Assembly (NCBI GenBank): GCA_964577195.1
Contig: CAZNYF010000085.1
Span: 1-12,701, forward strand
DNA from: HyVt-560 sp964577195
Lineage (GTDB): Bacteria > Pseudomonadota > Gammaproteobacteria > UWMA-0217
Length of the DNA: 12,701 nt
Reading direction: 5' to 3'
A program made the position numbers and the translations under genes. The notes under the pieces are model-generated. The model searched no databases. It was not told where the DNA came from and worked only from the letters and a program-made list of their open reading frames with translations. Each line of letters starts with the position of its first letter. Position 1 is the stretch's first letter. Below are positions 1 to 7,551 of the stretch, in pieces.

Positions 1-297
1 GGGTGAAAATAATCCATTGGCAGTGAAAATCATGGATCGGGCTGGCTGGAAATAATATCGGCTGGACGCATGAGTGAGTCATCAAACGAGTCGGAGAGGA
101 GGCTTTAGCCTTACTTATAGGGCATCTCGAAGAATAGAAACTAAAGCTTCATCTCCACTCAAGCTATAAACCTCGGTTGGCGCGGAAAAAACGTGTGAGC
201 TCAGAGCATTTTGCATACACGCAGCACCCCGATTCAGTTACGCTAGAACAGACGCTCTCTCAAAATATGAGTCATTAATTTGGGCTCAAATCTCATC
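1..297. other. Non-coding left end, downstream of the antiporter operon
   Basis: No convincing gene was found on either strand. The longest plausible minus-strand frame here is about 33 codons (115-216) and has no family resemblance. Weak symmetric elements are visible: AGGCT-TT-AGCCT at 99-110 and ATTTG-GGCT-CAAAT at 278-291, the latter just past the last operon stop codon. Neither is followed by a clear T-run on the minus strand, so the operon terminator is not identified. Confidence 0.5.
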
Positions 298-2055
298 TTA
301 TAAGATCGACATCAATACAAAGAGCATCACGAGCGTCAACAACAGCGTTGTTGCCACCGTCCACGCCCTCAATCGGCCTTCAATAACTTCCAGGATGGAT
401 GTCGATTCTGAACCATCAAACCACCCACTCACATAGCGCAATAACGATGTACTTATTATTTGCAAGGCTGATGAAACCCATAACAGGATAGAAATCACAA
501 CTGGCCAGATCCCCTTTTCAACAACAATCAACATATCTCCGGCTGGAATCTTAGCGACCAGGTTAACCTGTCGGAAACGCGTAACCCACCAGACCACAAG
601 CGCCACTCCTGCAACCAAAGCTAGCGATGAGAGAGCGCTGACCAATACTTTCACCGCCCCACTATTGGCTGTGGGGTCAGTATTCAAATCTAACCCTGGA
701 ATAAGCCAAGGACTAATCACCACAACCAGGATCAGTGATAACCAGGAGAACCACATTAAACCGGACGCCGCTACCGCCTCCGATTTGATACGCTCTTTGG
801 GCCACACCAGAAAAACAAAACGAGCGAGCAACAAGCCACTTGCCAGAGCAGCGAACGGCATCAAGGTCATTACCCAATCAGCCCAGGGTGATTCTACTGC
901 TACCAACTGAAGCTTGAGCAAGTACTTGGCAATCATGCCGCTACTCAACGGAGCACCTGCAAGCGACAGTACTGGCACCATCAAGACCGCAATCAAGAGG
1001 TATCGTCTTAACTTGGATATTGGAGGCTTTGCGAGCATACCAACGCCAAGGAACAACGCACCTTTAGCTAGGCCATGCTGCAGCGCGTAAATCAGAATGG
1101 CAGCGAGTATCAAAGGCCAGTTTTGTGGAGCAATCAATCCCAAACCGACAGCCATCGTCATGATACCCATGCTGCTAATACTGGAATATGCCAATACGGT
1201 TTTTGCATTGTTCTGCAATACACCGACCAGTACTGCATAAAAAGTCGACGCCATACCGACAACAATCATCACGCTGCCCCAAACAGGCAAACTTGCTTGT
1301 CCTAACGGTAACACCTGCAACCAACCGAGCAATCCAGCTGAGATCATTGCCCCGGAAAGCACCGCGCTGGCAGGTGTCGGTGCAACCGGATGCGCCAGCG
1401 GCAGCCACACATGCAAACCAAGAAAACCTGCTTTGATACCAAAACCGAGTATGACCAATGCAATAATCTGGTTTTTTGTATCGGCCGCTGCGATTGTTTG
1501 GCGAACAGATTCAAAGTCGGTACCGCCTGCCGCCTGCGCTGCCAGTGCAAAAGCCGCAAATAACGCCACCTCACCAACCACCACGAGAATGATGTAAATT
1601 CGACCAGCCCGCAGTGCTTCTCTACTACGCGTATGCACCACCAAACCGTAGCTGGCAAAACTCATCAATGCGAACAAGGTGTAGAAAACAACCATATCCT
1701 GAGCCAGGATCAGGCCGAGATTGCCCGCCATCGCAAGCAGAAACCAAACAAAAAATTGCGTTGTCGATGGCACTTTAGAGAAATAACCGGCGCTGTAAAT
1801 TCCAGCAACCAACCACAGGACTGAAGAAAAGAAGAGAAAAACTCTGGCAGTCTCATCAAAACCGAAATGGCTGCCAAATAACAACCACGGTAGCTCCAAT
1901 GAAATACCAACCGGCATAAAAATCGACAGCAACAATGCAGGCAGTGCTGCCAGTGGAGCAAGCGTCAGCGCGATTCGACGCAAAGGCGCTAGCATCAAAC
2001 CCAGCGCCAACAAAAATGGCACCAATGAGACAAGCAGTAACATCAAAGCATTCAT
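298..2055 (-). CDS. Third antiporter-like subunit (D3), NuoL/HyfB-type, degenerate ion path
   Basis: A polytopic inner-membrane protein of 585 residues in the proton-translocating NADH-quinone oxidoreductase/Mrp antiporter family. The family core is clear: the TM7 segment GFGIKAGFLGLHVWLP (Lys208), HGLAKGALFL (Lys331) and the TM12 segment LSSGMIAKYLL (Lys377). The HVWLPLAHP-type wording is closer to hydrogenase-4 component B (HyfB) than to ordinary MrpD. Two residues usually essential for antiport are replaced: the TM5 Glu is Ala129 (FALMSFASY) and the TM8 Lys is Ser239. After about residue 490 there is an extension with two further hydrophobic stretches (about 513-540 and 565-585), similar in placement to the C-terminal extensions of NuoL/MrpA. 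The ATG at 2055 has AGGA 9 nt upstream; the gap from D2 is 37 nt, the longest in the operon. It may stand in for the missing NuoL-like half of MrpA, possibly with a structural rather than ion-carrying role. The family is certain; the role is inferred. Confidence 0.9.
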   Translation of the reverse strand: MNALMLLLVSLVPFLLALGLMLAPLRRIALTLAPLAALPALLLSIFMPVGISLELPWLLFGSHFGFDETARVFLFFSSVLWLVAGIYSAGYFSKVPSTTQFFVWFLLAMAGNLGLILAQDMVVFYTLFALMSFASYGLVVHTRSREALRAGRIYIILVVVGEVALFAAFALAAQAAGGTDFESVRQTIAAADTKNQIIALVILGFGIKAGFLGLHVWLPLAHPVAPTPASAVLSGAMISAGLLGWLQVLPLGQASLPVWGSVMIVVGMASTFYAVLVGVLQNNAKTVLAYSSISSMGIMTMAVGLGLIAPQNWPLILAAILIYALQHGLAKGALFLGVGMLAKPPISKLRRYLLIAVLMVPVLSLAGAPLSSGMIAKYLLKLQLVAVESPWADWVMTLMPFAALASGLLLARFVFLVWPKERIKSEAVAASGLMWFSWLSLILVVVISPWLIPGLDLNTDPTANSGAVKVLVSALSSLALVAGVALVVWWVTRFRQVNLVAKIPAGDMLIVVEKGIWPVVISILLWVSSALQIISTSLLRYVSGWFDGSESTSILEVIEGRLRAWTVATTLLLTLVMLFVLMSIL

Positions 2056-2092
2056 CCGTTACTGTCCTGCAGAATATAGGAATTCAAATCAT

Positions 2093-3589
2093 TCACTGGG
2101 CGTATTCCAAACTGGTAATAAATTGCGCCCAGTAGTACGGGCTAAAGGGTGCTGAGGCCAGTGCCCCCAGCAGTACTGCCAGTACCGCTGTCACCACCGG
2201 CGGCATCAACAATGCCAATGATGTTTCAAAGCGTCCGAATGAGCGTTCAGCAGGCCAATCGCCGACAGGCTCTTTAAACCACGCTGTGTAGACAATGGGT
2301 AAAAAATAAGCCGCATTCAGCAAACTGCTACCGGCAAGCACAAAGATGACCCAACTTTGACCTGCTTCCAACGCTCCCGAACCGAGATACCATTTACTGA
2401 TAAAACCCGCCAATGGCGGTGCGCCGATCATGCCAAAAGCGCCGATGGTAAATGCTCCCATCGTCCAGGGCATACGCCGCCCAACGCCGTTCATTTCACT
2501 GACTTTGTGGATTCCCAGGGTCTCGGCGAAGTTGCCCGCACAGAAAAACAGGGTGATTTTAGTGACCCCCTGATGCACCAGATGCACCAGTCCACCAATC
2601 GTCGCGAGTGGTCCAACGATGGCGATACCAAGAATAATATACGAGACCTGACTGACGGTGGAGAATGCCAGTCGCCGTTTCAAATCGTCTTGAAATAGTG
2701 CCCGCACCGAGCCATAAATCACGGTAGTCGCCGCGACAATTGCCAGCGGCATGGTGACACCTAAACTGGCACTAAATTCAATGCCGAAGACATCGTAAAC
2801 CACCCGTATAATACCGAACGCACCCGCCTTGACCACCGCCACTGCATGCAACAACGCGCTGACCGGCGCAGGTGCGACCATCGACTGTGGCAGCCAGCCA
2901 TGCAATGGAATCAATGCGGCTTTTACCCCCAGACCGACAATCAGCAAGACGAAAATAATCACCAGTGCTTGGTGATGCGAACTGTCTAAAGTGGATAAGA
3001 AGCCACGCGAAGTAAACTCCAGCGTGCCTGTGATAGTGTATAGCCAGATCGTACCGATGAGTAATAATGCGCCGCCGCCCAACGTGTAAATCAGGTAGGT
3101 GCGTCCCGCTTTTCTAGCTGCCTCGGTTCCTTTGTGCACAATCAGCGGATAGGTCGCTAGCGTCAGCAGCTCATAAAACAACAAGAAGGTAATCAGATTG
3201 CCCGCCAGAGCAACGCCAATGGTAGAGGTCACACAAAGGCTAAAAAAACCAAAGAAGCGGCGACGCTGAGTTCCGCCTTTAAAGTAACCGACAGCATAGA
3301 TCGTTGTCAGTAGCCACAGCCCCGTGGACAGCACAACAAACAGCATCGACAGCGCATCGGCTCGCAATACCAGATCGAGTCCTGGTAAAAATGGCAACCG
3401 AGTTTCATAATGATGACCGTTATAAACGCCCCACAACATTAAGCCTACGAGTACCAGCTGAACGAAAGCACCACCCAAATTCAGAAAAGTGCGGGTTCCA
3501 ACCTTTTCTTCTGGCAAAAGAAAGATGGCGATCGAGACTGAAAATGAACTCAGCAGGACAAGTAAAGGCAACCACGCATCCATGTTCAT
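2093..3589 (-). CDS. mrpD/mnhD: Mrp antiporter subunit D paralogue (D2)
   Basis: A 498-residue multispanning inner-membrane subunit of the Mrp cation/proton antiporter, homologous to the NuoL/M/N antiporter-like subunits of complex I. All the charged residues of the family's ion path are visible: TM5 Glu140 (LLFYELLTLATYPLIVHKG), TM7 Lys223 (GVKAALIPLHGWLP), TM8 Lys254 (VVKAG, 31 residues later as expected), Lys344 (HQGVTKITLFF) and TM12 Lys399 (PPLAGFISKWYLG). Its length is typical of MrpD. The start ATG shares one base with the D1 stop (TGATG at 3587-3591), the classic arrangement for translational coupling; an ATG two codons later is also possible. It most resembles a true MrpD/MbhH, and is expected to exchange a monovalent cation for protons as part of the assembled complex. 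Confidence 0.93.
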   Translation of the reverse strand: MNMDAWLPLLVLLSSFSVSIAIFLLPEEKVGTRTFLNLGGAFVQLVLVGLMLWGVYNGHHYETRLPFLPGLDLVLRADALSMLFVVLSTGLWLLTTIYAVGYFKGGTQRRRFFGFFSLCVTSTIGVALAGNLITFLLFYELLTLATYPLIVHKGTEAARKAGRTYLIYTLGGGALLLIGTIWLYTITGTLEFTSRGFLSTLDSSHHQALVIIFVLLIVGLGVKAALIPLHGWLPQSMVAPAPVSALLHAVAVVKAGAFGIIRVVYDVFGIEFSASLGVTMPLAIVAATTVIYGSVRALFQDDLKRRLAFSTVSQVSYIILGIAIVGPLATIGGLVHLVHQGVTKITLFFCAGNFAETLGIHKVSEMNGVGRRMPWTMGAFTIGAFGMIGAPPLAGFISKWYLGSGALEAGQSWVIFVLAGSSLLNAAYFLPIVYTAWFKEPVGDWPAERSFGRFETSLALLMPPVVTAVLAVLLGALASAPFSPYYWAQFITSLEYAQ

Positions 3590-5034
3590 CAGCGAGTGAC
3601 TCCGAAAGGCGAACCTACATCCAACAAGGCAAGAATCCAGGGCGCAAAGAAACTTAAGGCGATGGCTAGCATTGCAATGAACAACGCCGCCAATTCCATG
3701 CTCATTGGCACAGCCCTTGGCTCATGCGGCAAATCAGCTTCAGTAAATGCATGACCAATCACCTTAAACACGTAGGCTCCTGTCATTAAGCCACCAACAA
3801 TCAACACCATTCCCCACCACCATTGACCACTAAGAATCGCGGCTTCGAGCATCAACCATTTCGCGACAAATCCACCGCTCGGTGGCAAGCCCATCAGGCT
3901 GACACCTGCCAGCGCGAAAGCGGCCAGCGTCAAGGGTAGACGTTGCGCTACCCGATCAAGATCAGCGATTCGATCGTGACCACCGTAGATGAGGATATTT
4001 CCCGCCGCCATAAACATGGCCGTCTTGGCGAGCGCATGCGATAGCACGAAATAAAGTGCCGCTTTCCAACCCGCGATACTCGCGAGTGGAAAAGCCAGAA
4101 ACAGATACCCGATTTGCATCACGGTTGAGTAGGCAATCAGCAACTTAAGGCGTGTCTGGCGAAGTGCCTGAACTCCGCCCCACAATACCGCCATGGCACC
4201 GAGAATCCCCAGTAGTTGCCCCGCACCCATCGAAGCATCCGGGAACACCTCAAGCCAGAGCCTAACCAATATATAAAACGAGGCTTTAACCACCAACGCG
4301 GATAACAACGCGCTCACCGGAGCCGGCGCGCTACTATGCGCAGGTGGCAACCAGAAATGCAGCGGGAACAAAGCCGTCTTGAGCAGTAAGCCGGCAGTCA
4401 TCAACCCCATCGCAGCCCACACCGCCGGCGTTGATTCCATGCGTTGCGCCAATAGTGCGATATCGACCGTGCCAAAACTGTGATATAGCAATGCCACACC
4501 CAGCAAATAGAACAAGGAACCCAACAAACTAACCAACAGATAGCGCATTGCTGCACCCAAAGCATTCGCCCCACCGGCCAATGCAACCAGCGCAACCGCT
4601 GCCAGACCCAATAATTCCAGTGTCACATAGAGATTGAATATATCCGCAGAAAGAAACAGCGCATTTAAGGCCGCCCAGAGAAATAACCACAGCGGCCAAA
4701 AATGCACTGCTTTCTCATGACTGAAATAACGGCCTGAATAAACACTGATCGCCAACCCCACAAGTGCAGTAACAATCAACATCAGCAGACTCAAGCCATC
4801 GGTATATAGATCGATACCCAGAGGCGCGCCCCAACCGCCAACAATATAGCGTTGCACACCCTGCGCCATCACCTGCCAAGTTAAACCGATAACACTTCCG
4901 ACAACCAATAACGCCGTAAGCTGACCCAGTAATACGGTACGTCTAGGCCATAAAAAACTCGCCATTGCACCGACCAATGGGATCATCACAACCAGCACAG
5001 ACCAATGAATATCAAATACCGAGATATCGAGCAT
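3589..5034 (-). CDS. Mrp antiporter subunit D paralogue (D1), NuoN/MrpD-like
   Basis: A 481-residue polytopic inner-membrane protein of the MrpD/NuoN family. The ion-path residues are intact: TM5 Glu140 (LYVTLELLGLAAV), TM7 Lys219 (LLLKTALFPLHFWLPPAH), TM8 Lys250 (ALVVKASFYILVRL), Lys337 (SHALAKTAMFMAAGN) and TM12 Lys392 (PPSGGFVAKWLML). It is the first of three consecutive antiporter-like genes and follows mrpC by 5 nt. The ATG at 5034 has GGAG 8 nt upstream within the end of mrpC, which supports this start. It overlaps D2 by one base. D1 and D2 are clearly diverged, with different loop wording around the conserved helices, so this is not a recent tandem duplication. It probably forms one of the stacked cation/proton channels of the complex. 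Confidence 0.93.
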   Translation of the reverse strand: MLDISVFDIHWSVLVVMIPLVGAMASFLWPRRTVLLGQLTALLVVGSVIGLTWQVMAQGVQRYIVGGWGAPLGIDLYTDGLSLLMLIVTALVGLAISVYSGRYFSHEKAVHFWPLWLFLWAALNALFLSADIFNLYVTLELLGLAAVALVALAGGANALGAAMRYLLVSLLGSLFYLLGVALLYHSFGTVDIALLAQRMESTPAVWAAMGLMTAGLLLKTALFPLHFWLPPAHSSAPAPVSALLSALVVKASFYILVRLWLEVFPDASMGAGQLLGILGAMAVLWGGVQALRQTRLKLLIAYSTVMQIGYLFLAFPLASIAGWKAALYFVLSHALAKTAMFMAAGNILIYGGHDRIADLDRVAQRLPLTLAAFALAGVSLMGLPPSGGFVAKWLMLEAAILSGQWWWGMVLIVGGLMTGAYVFKVIGHAFTEADLPHEPRAVPMSMELAALFIAMLAIALSFFAPWILALLDVGSPFGVTR

Positions 5035-5039
5035 AGGCC

Positions 5040-5348
5040 CTACTCCTGCGGCTCGTCAGGCAGCTCAGTCCGACCTGTTTCGGACTGTAGTCGCAGTAGC
5101 AGCGCCAACCCCAAAGCGGTAGCCGAGACGGCAACTACGATGCCAGTAATCACCATCGCGTGAGGTACTGCATCGGGGATTGCCCCAGGAGTACGGCCGC
5201 CCAAGGACACCAGCACCAAAAACACTCCGCTACCCATCACATTGAGACCGAGAATTTTGCGCAGCAAATGCTTGTGAATGATTAAGGCGTACAAACCAAG
5301 TGAAAAAAGCCCTACCCCGACCAGTGCGTACAGAACAACAGGATTCAA
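5040..5348 (-). CDS. mrpC/mnhC: Mrp antiporter subunit C (NuoK-like), TTG start
   Basis: A small 102-residue inner-membrane protein with three hydrophobic helices, the usual size of MrpC/MbhG and homologous to NuoK. The family signature is in the last helix: PDAVPHAMVITGIVVAVSAT at about residues 58-77, corresponding to the usual DPLPQALVLTAIVI. The first helix begins almost at residue 1, as in other MrpC proteins, which leaves no room for an internal start; the start codon is therefore TTG at 5348, supported by GGAG at 5357-5360, 8 nt upstream. TTG overlaps the TGA of the preceding gene (TTGA), indicating translational coupling. It should link the MrpB/MbhD side of the complex to the D subunits. 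The C-terminal tail is charged and presumably soluble. Confidence 0.92.
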   Translation of the reverse strand: MNPVVLYALVGVGLFSLGLYALIIHKHLLRKILGLNVMGSGVFLVLVSLGGRTPGAIPDAVPHAMVITGIVVAVSATALGLALLLRLQSETGRTELPDEPQE

Positions 5349-6046
5349 AATTTCGACTCCGTATCTGGTCGACCACCGAGGAACAGCGCCGCCAAGGCGA
5401 CACCAATCGACAACGTTGCTGCCGCTTCGATCACCAAGATCAGCGCTTTGGCGAATGGCAAGGGATACTCCATGAATTGCCGCCCGAGCAGCATGAACAC
5501 CAAGCCAGCAATGACGAAGGCCGCTAGACCTATCGACAAAGCGAAACGCAATAATCGTCCATAAACTTTCGCGTCCAGATGCCAGCCATTAAGCAACAAC
5601 AGCACACCCGCAGCGCCAAGCACTGCACCGGCCTGAAAAGCACCACCCGGCGCATGCCCTCCCACCCACAGCAGATAACCTGCAACCAGAATCAGCAGCG
5701 GTACCAACAGACGCGAAAAAATATCCAGTACAGCCCCCGACGATGGCTCACGTCGTTTCGGGATAACGCCCAGTGACCAGACGCCAAGAATGGCGAGCAG
5801 CAACACCGCCATTTCCAGCAAGGTGTCATAAACGCGGTAGTTCAACAAAACGGCAGTGACGGGATTACTCACTCCGCTGCTTGCAAGATGCTTTGCCACG
5901 TCTTCGCTCAATCCGGGAACCTCGGATGGAAGCGATAGCAGCGCATAGCCCAGTCCGACAGCCATTGCGGTCAACAGTAGCATTAGCAAGAAACGTAACA
6001 GCATTGACGATTTGTCGTGTTGATTCATGGACTGACTACTCATCAT
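5345..6046 (-). CDS. mrpB/mnhB: MbhE-MrpB fusion: MrpA C-terminal domain joined to antiporter subunit B
   Basis: A membrane protein of 233 residues joining two domains that are usually in separate proteins. Residues about 14-98 match MbhE, the extreme C-terminal part of MrpA: an N-terminal helix, then NPVTAVLLNYRVYDTLLEMA, the counterpart of the MrpA segment with FDT and a conserved Glu (Glu78 here). Residues about 104-223 are the MnhB domain, with SRLLVPLLILVAGYLLWVGG followed by HAPGGAFQAGAVLGA, the MrpB signature. Ordinary MrpB is about 140 residues, so the extra length is the MbhE part. Candidate starts are GTG 6055, ATG 6046, ATG 6043 and ATG 6028; none has a strong Shine-Dalgarno, and ATG 6046 is chosen, overlapping the upstream MbhD gene by 11 nt. 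The stop overlaps the mrpC start by 3 nt. Confidence 0.9.
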   Translation of the reverse strand: MMSSQSMNQHDKSSMLLRFLLMLLLTAMAVGLGYALLSLPSEVPGLSEDVAKHLASSGVSNPVTAVLLNYRVYDTLLEMAVLLLAILGVWSLGVIPKRREPSSGAVLDIFSRLLVPLLILVAGYLLWVGGHAPGGAFQAGAVLGAAGVLLLLNGWHLDAKVYGRLLRFALSIGLAAFVIAGLVFMLLGRQFMEYPLPFAKALILVIEAAATLSIGVALAALFLGGRPDTESKF

Positions 6047-6350
6047 TCCCGCCACGACCCAAGCTCTTTCCCTGCAAATTTTTCAATTCTCTCGCGGAAG
6101 CATTGTTGAGTGTTGCCAAAGCCGCCAACAACAAAGCCCCGGTTAGTCCCGCTCCGATGGCTGCCTCGGCCATCGCCACATCCGGCGCATCCAGCCTCAC
6201 CCAGGCGAGCGACATTAACAAGCCAAAAGCAATGAATAACACAATCCCACGGAACAAACTTGAACTAGCTAATGCCAGTCCGGCCAACCCCAACAATGAC
6301 AATCCGAGCACCGCGTCAAACGCAAACTGCATCGCGGTTAACGCTTCCAC
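6036..6350 (-). CDS. mbhD: Stand-alone MbhD (DUF4040) subunit, a split part of MrpA
   Basis: A 104-residue protein with three hydrophobic helices that corresponds to the MbhD/DUF4040 domain normally found inside the C-terminal half of MrpA. The diagnostic segment is LDAPDVAMAEAAIGAGLTGA at residues 53-72, with the acidic residues Asp54, Asp57 and Glu62. In Mrp and Mbh complexes this domain lies beside MrpB/MrpF/MrpG in the region proposed for sodium passage. The start is GTG at 6350 and not the later ATG at 6332, because a perfect GAGGAG sits 7 nt upstream. It overlaps the 3' end of mrpG by 13 nt and the next gene by about 11 nt. The tail after residue 82 is polar and probably cytoplasmic. 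Confidence 0.92.
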   Translation of the reverse strand: MEALTAMQFAFDAVLGLSLLGLAGLALASSSLFRGIVLFIAFGLLMSLAWVRLDAPDVAMAEAAIGAGLTGALLLAALATLNNASARELKNLQGKSLGRGGNDE

Positions 6351-6637
6351 ACTTTAACTCCTCGTTGCCGAGCTGCCGCAGCCACCAGATAGGAGACGCT
6401 AGCACCCGCGAGCAGTACCAAAATCCAGATTAACAGCAGCTTGCCGATCACCGCGAAGGACTCCACTTGCAATGCCAGTCCCGCCACCATAAATCCAAGA
6501 CCGACATTATCCGCTTTCGTCAGTGCATGCAGACGGCTGTAGACATCTGGAAAACGTAACAAGCCTACTGTGCCCGCCAAAAAAAACACCGCACCGGCGA
6601 GTAGTAAAACAACGGTGAGAATATCGATTATCGACAT
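6338..6637 (-). CDS. mrpG/mnhG: Mrp antiporter subunit G
   Basis: A 99-residue inner-membrane protein with three hydrophobic helices, the usual MrpG length. The family signature is very clear at residues 24-47: VGLLRFPDVYSRLHALTKAD followed by NVGLG, equivalent to the FPDxYxRLHAxTKAD motif of MrpG/MbhC. The final residues are basic, consistent with a cytoplasmic C-terminus. The ATG at 6637 is 5 nt beyond the mrpF stop, with AGGA about 10 nt upstream. Its 3' end overlaps the mbhD gene. MrpG is a small subunit needed for the assembled complex; it has no separate enzymatic role that I can point to. Confidence 0.95.
   Translation of the reverse strand: MSIIDILTVVLLLAGAVFFLAGTVGLLRFPDVYSRLHALTKADNVGLGFMVAGLALQVESFAVIGKLLLIWILVLLAGASVSYLVAAAARQRGVKVWKR
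6358..6363 (-). promoter_or_regulatory. Strong Shine-Dalgarno fixing the GTG start of mbhD
   Basis: GAGGAG on the minus strand lies 7 nt before the GTG at 6350, inside the 3' end of mrpG. It supports the GTG and argues against the in-frame ATG six codons downstream. Confidence 0.75.
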
Positions 6638-6642
6638 AATAC

Positions 6643-6903
6643 TTAGTCCTCGCCCTGCCAGAAACGCCGCACAAATGCGACAGCAGTTACCGCCGCCAAT
6701 AGCGCCAACACCAGCGCAACATCACGCAACGCGGGTTGCCCGGTCGCATCGGCCAGCAGTAATAAACAGGCTACCGCTGTGGTACCAAACAATTGTGCGG
6801 CCAGCATCCGATCCGCCGCTGTCGGGCCGCGCAGGACTCGCCACAGTCCCACGACAAGGGTTAACAGGAGAAATAATGCGATACCAAGATAAAAGGTCTG
6901 CAT
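6643..6903 (-). CDS. mrpF/mnhF: Mrp antiporter subunit F
   Basis: An 86-residue inner-membrane protein with three predicted helices and the MrpF/MbhB signatures: LRGPTAADRMLAAQLFG at residues 24-40, with the conserved Asp31, and LRDVALVLALLAAVTAVAF at 59-77, with conserved Asp61. Subunit F packs beside MrpG, MrpB and the MrpA C-terminal region. The ATG at 6903 follows the mrpE stop by 6 nt, so translation is probably coupled to mrpE; the upstream AAAGAG is only a weak Shine-Dalgarno. The size is normal for the family and nothing appears missing. Confidence 0.95.
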   Translation of the reverse strand: MQTFYLGIALFLLLTLVVGLWRVLRGPTAADRMLAAQLFGTTAVACLLLLADATGQPALRDVALVLALLAAVTAVAFVRRFWQGED

Positions 6904-6909
6904 GATCGT

Positions 6910-7455
6910 CTACTCTTTGCCGCCAGCAATCGATAAATCCAGACCGAACAACTCTGCCACTCGCACTTCGATCACTGCTAACTCGGAGGCAAAATCGCCC
7001 GTCTGATCGAGGACATGGATGCGCAGATATTCATCATCCAGATCCACACTCAAAGTGCCTGGTAGTAAACTCACAACATTAACCATCAGCACCCTTGAGA
7101 GGTCGGTTTGTAAACGCCATCGGTAATCGTAGATTTTTGGTGATATCAATAGCTGGGGATGCATTACGCGGCGTAGAACATCCACACCGCCGCGTAGGGA
7201 GTGCCAAAGAAAAAACGGGACAAAACGTATGAGGCCTTTAAGTGATCCCGAAGTCGGTGGCAACAACATTATGCTAACCAGCGTAGCAATGATGACTACG
7301 GGCACACCTACCGGCCAGGAGCTGAGTTCGCCGTCAACGAGTATCCACCAGATCAGGGCAAACACAACTGCACGCAACCAGCCAACCCGTAAATTACTTA
7401 TCACCGAAAGAGCCGGTGGAGACTTAAAATGCTGCCGTTGATCGACAGTTCGCAT
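6910..7455 (-). CDS. mrpE/mnhE: Mrp antiporter subunit E, first gene of the operon
   Basis: A protein of 181 residues with two hydrophobic N-terminal helices (about 25-41 and 48-66) and a soluble C-terminal domain, the usual MrpE layout. The family signature is VNVVSLLPGTLSVDLDDEYL at about 125-144, followed by IHVLD, the counterpart of the SITLTPGT...VHVLD block of MrpE. The N-terminus has roughly 20 extra polar residues before the first helix compared with typical MrpE of about 160 residues. ATG 7455 is preferred, with GGA 6 nt upstream; an in-frame TTG at 7461 would add two residues. It is the promoter-proximal gene of the nine-gene minus-strand operon and is transcribed away from the divergent efflux genes. 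Confidence 0.92.
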   Translation of the reverse strand: MRTVDQRQHFKSPPALSVISNLRVGWLRAVVFALIWWILVDGELSSWPVGVPVVIIATLVSIMLLPPTSGSLKGLIRFVPFFLWHSLRGGVDVLRRVMHPQLLISPKIYDYRWRLQTDLSRVLMVNVVSLLPGTLSVDLDDEYLRIHVLDQTGDFASELAVIEVRVAELFGLDLSIAGGKE

Positions 7456-7551
7456 ACTCAATCCAACCTGTTCAGTGTTCAGTAATGATTCCGCATATGC
7501 TTTGCAGAAGCTCTCAGACCATGATTACTCGGGCGTTGCTGATAATCTCAG

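Noticed and set aside
99..110. Hairpin AGGCT-TT-AGCCT as operon terminator
   Set aside because: The loop is too short, the stem only 5 bp, and no T-run follows on the minus strand; it is also nearly 190 bp beyond the stop codon.
115..216. 33-codon minus-strand frame after the operon
   Set aside because: It is too short, has only a weak purine stretch before the ATG, and resembles nothing known to me.
298..2055. DabB-like subunit of a DabA/DabB inorganic carbon uptake system
   Set aside because: There is no DUF2309 (DabA) gene adjacent, and the gene sits at the end of a continuous Mrp operon; the HyfB-like wording fits an antiporter paralogue better.
665..3657. Plus-strand open frames across the antiporter genes (for example 665-910, 2357-2698, 3304-3657)
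   Set aside because: They are antisense shadows of well-supported membrane protein genes, with no family resemblance and low-complexity polar composition.
5881..6357. 158-codon plus-strand frame
   Set aside because: It is antisense to the MbhE-MrpB and MbhD genes, whose motifs are unambiguous; the antisense protein shows no recognisable feature.
298..7461. Complex I (nuo) or formate hydrogenlyase operon
   Set aside because: MrpE, F, G, B and MbhD signatures are specific to Mrp/Mbh modules, and no NuoB, C, D, I, F, G or hydrogenase subunit is present.
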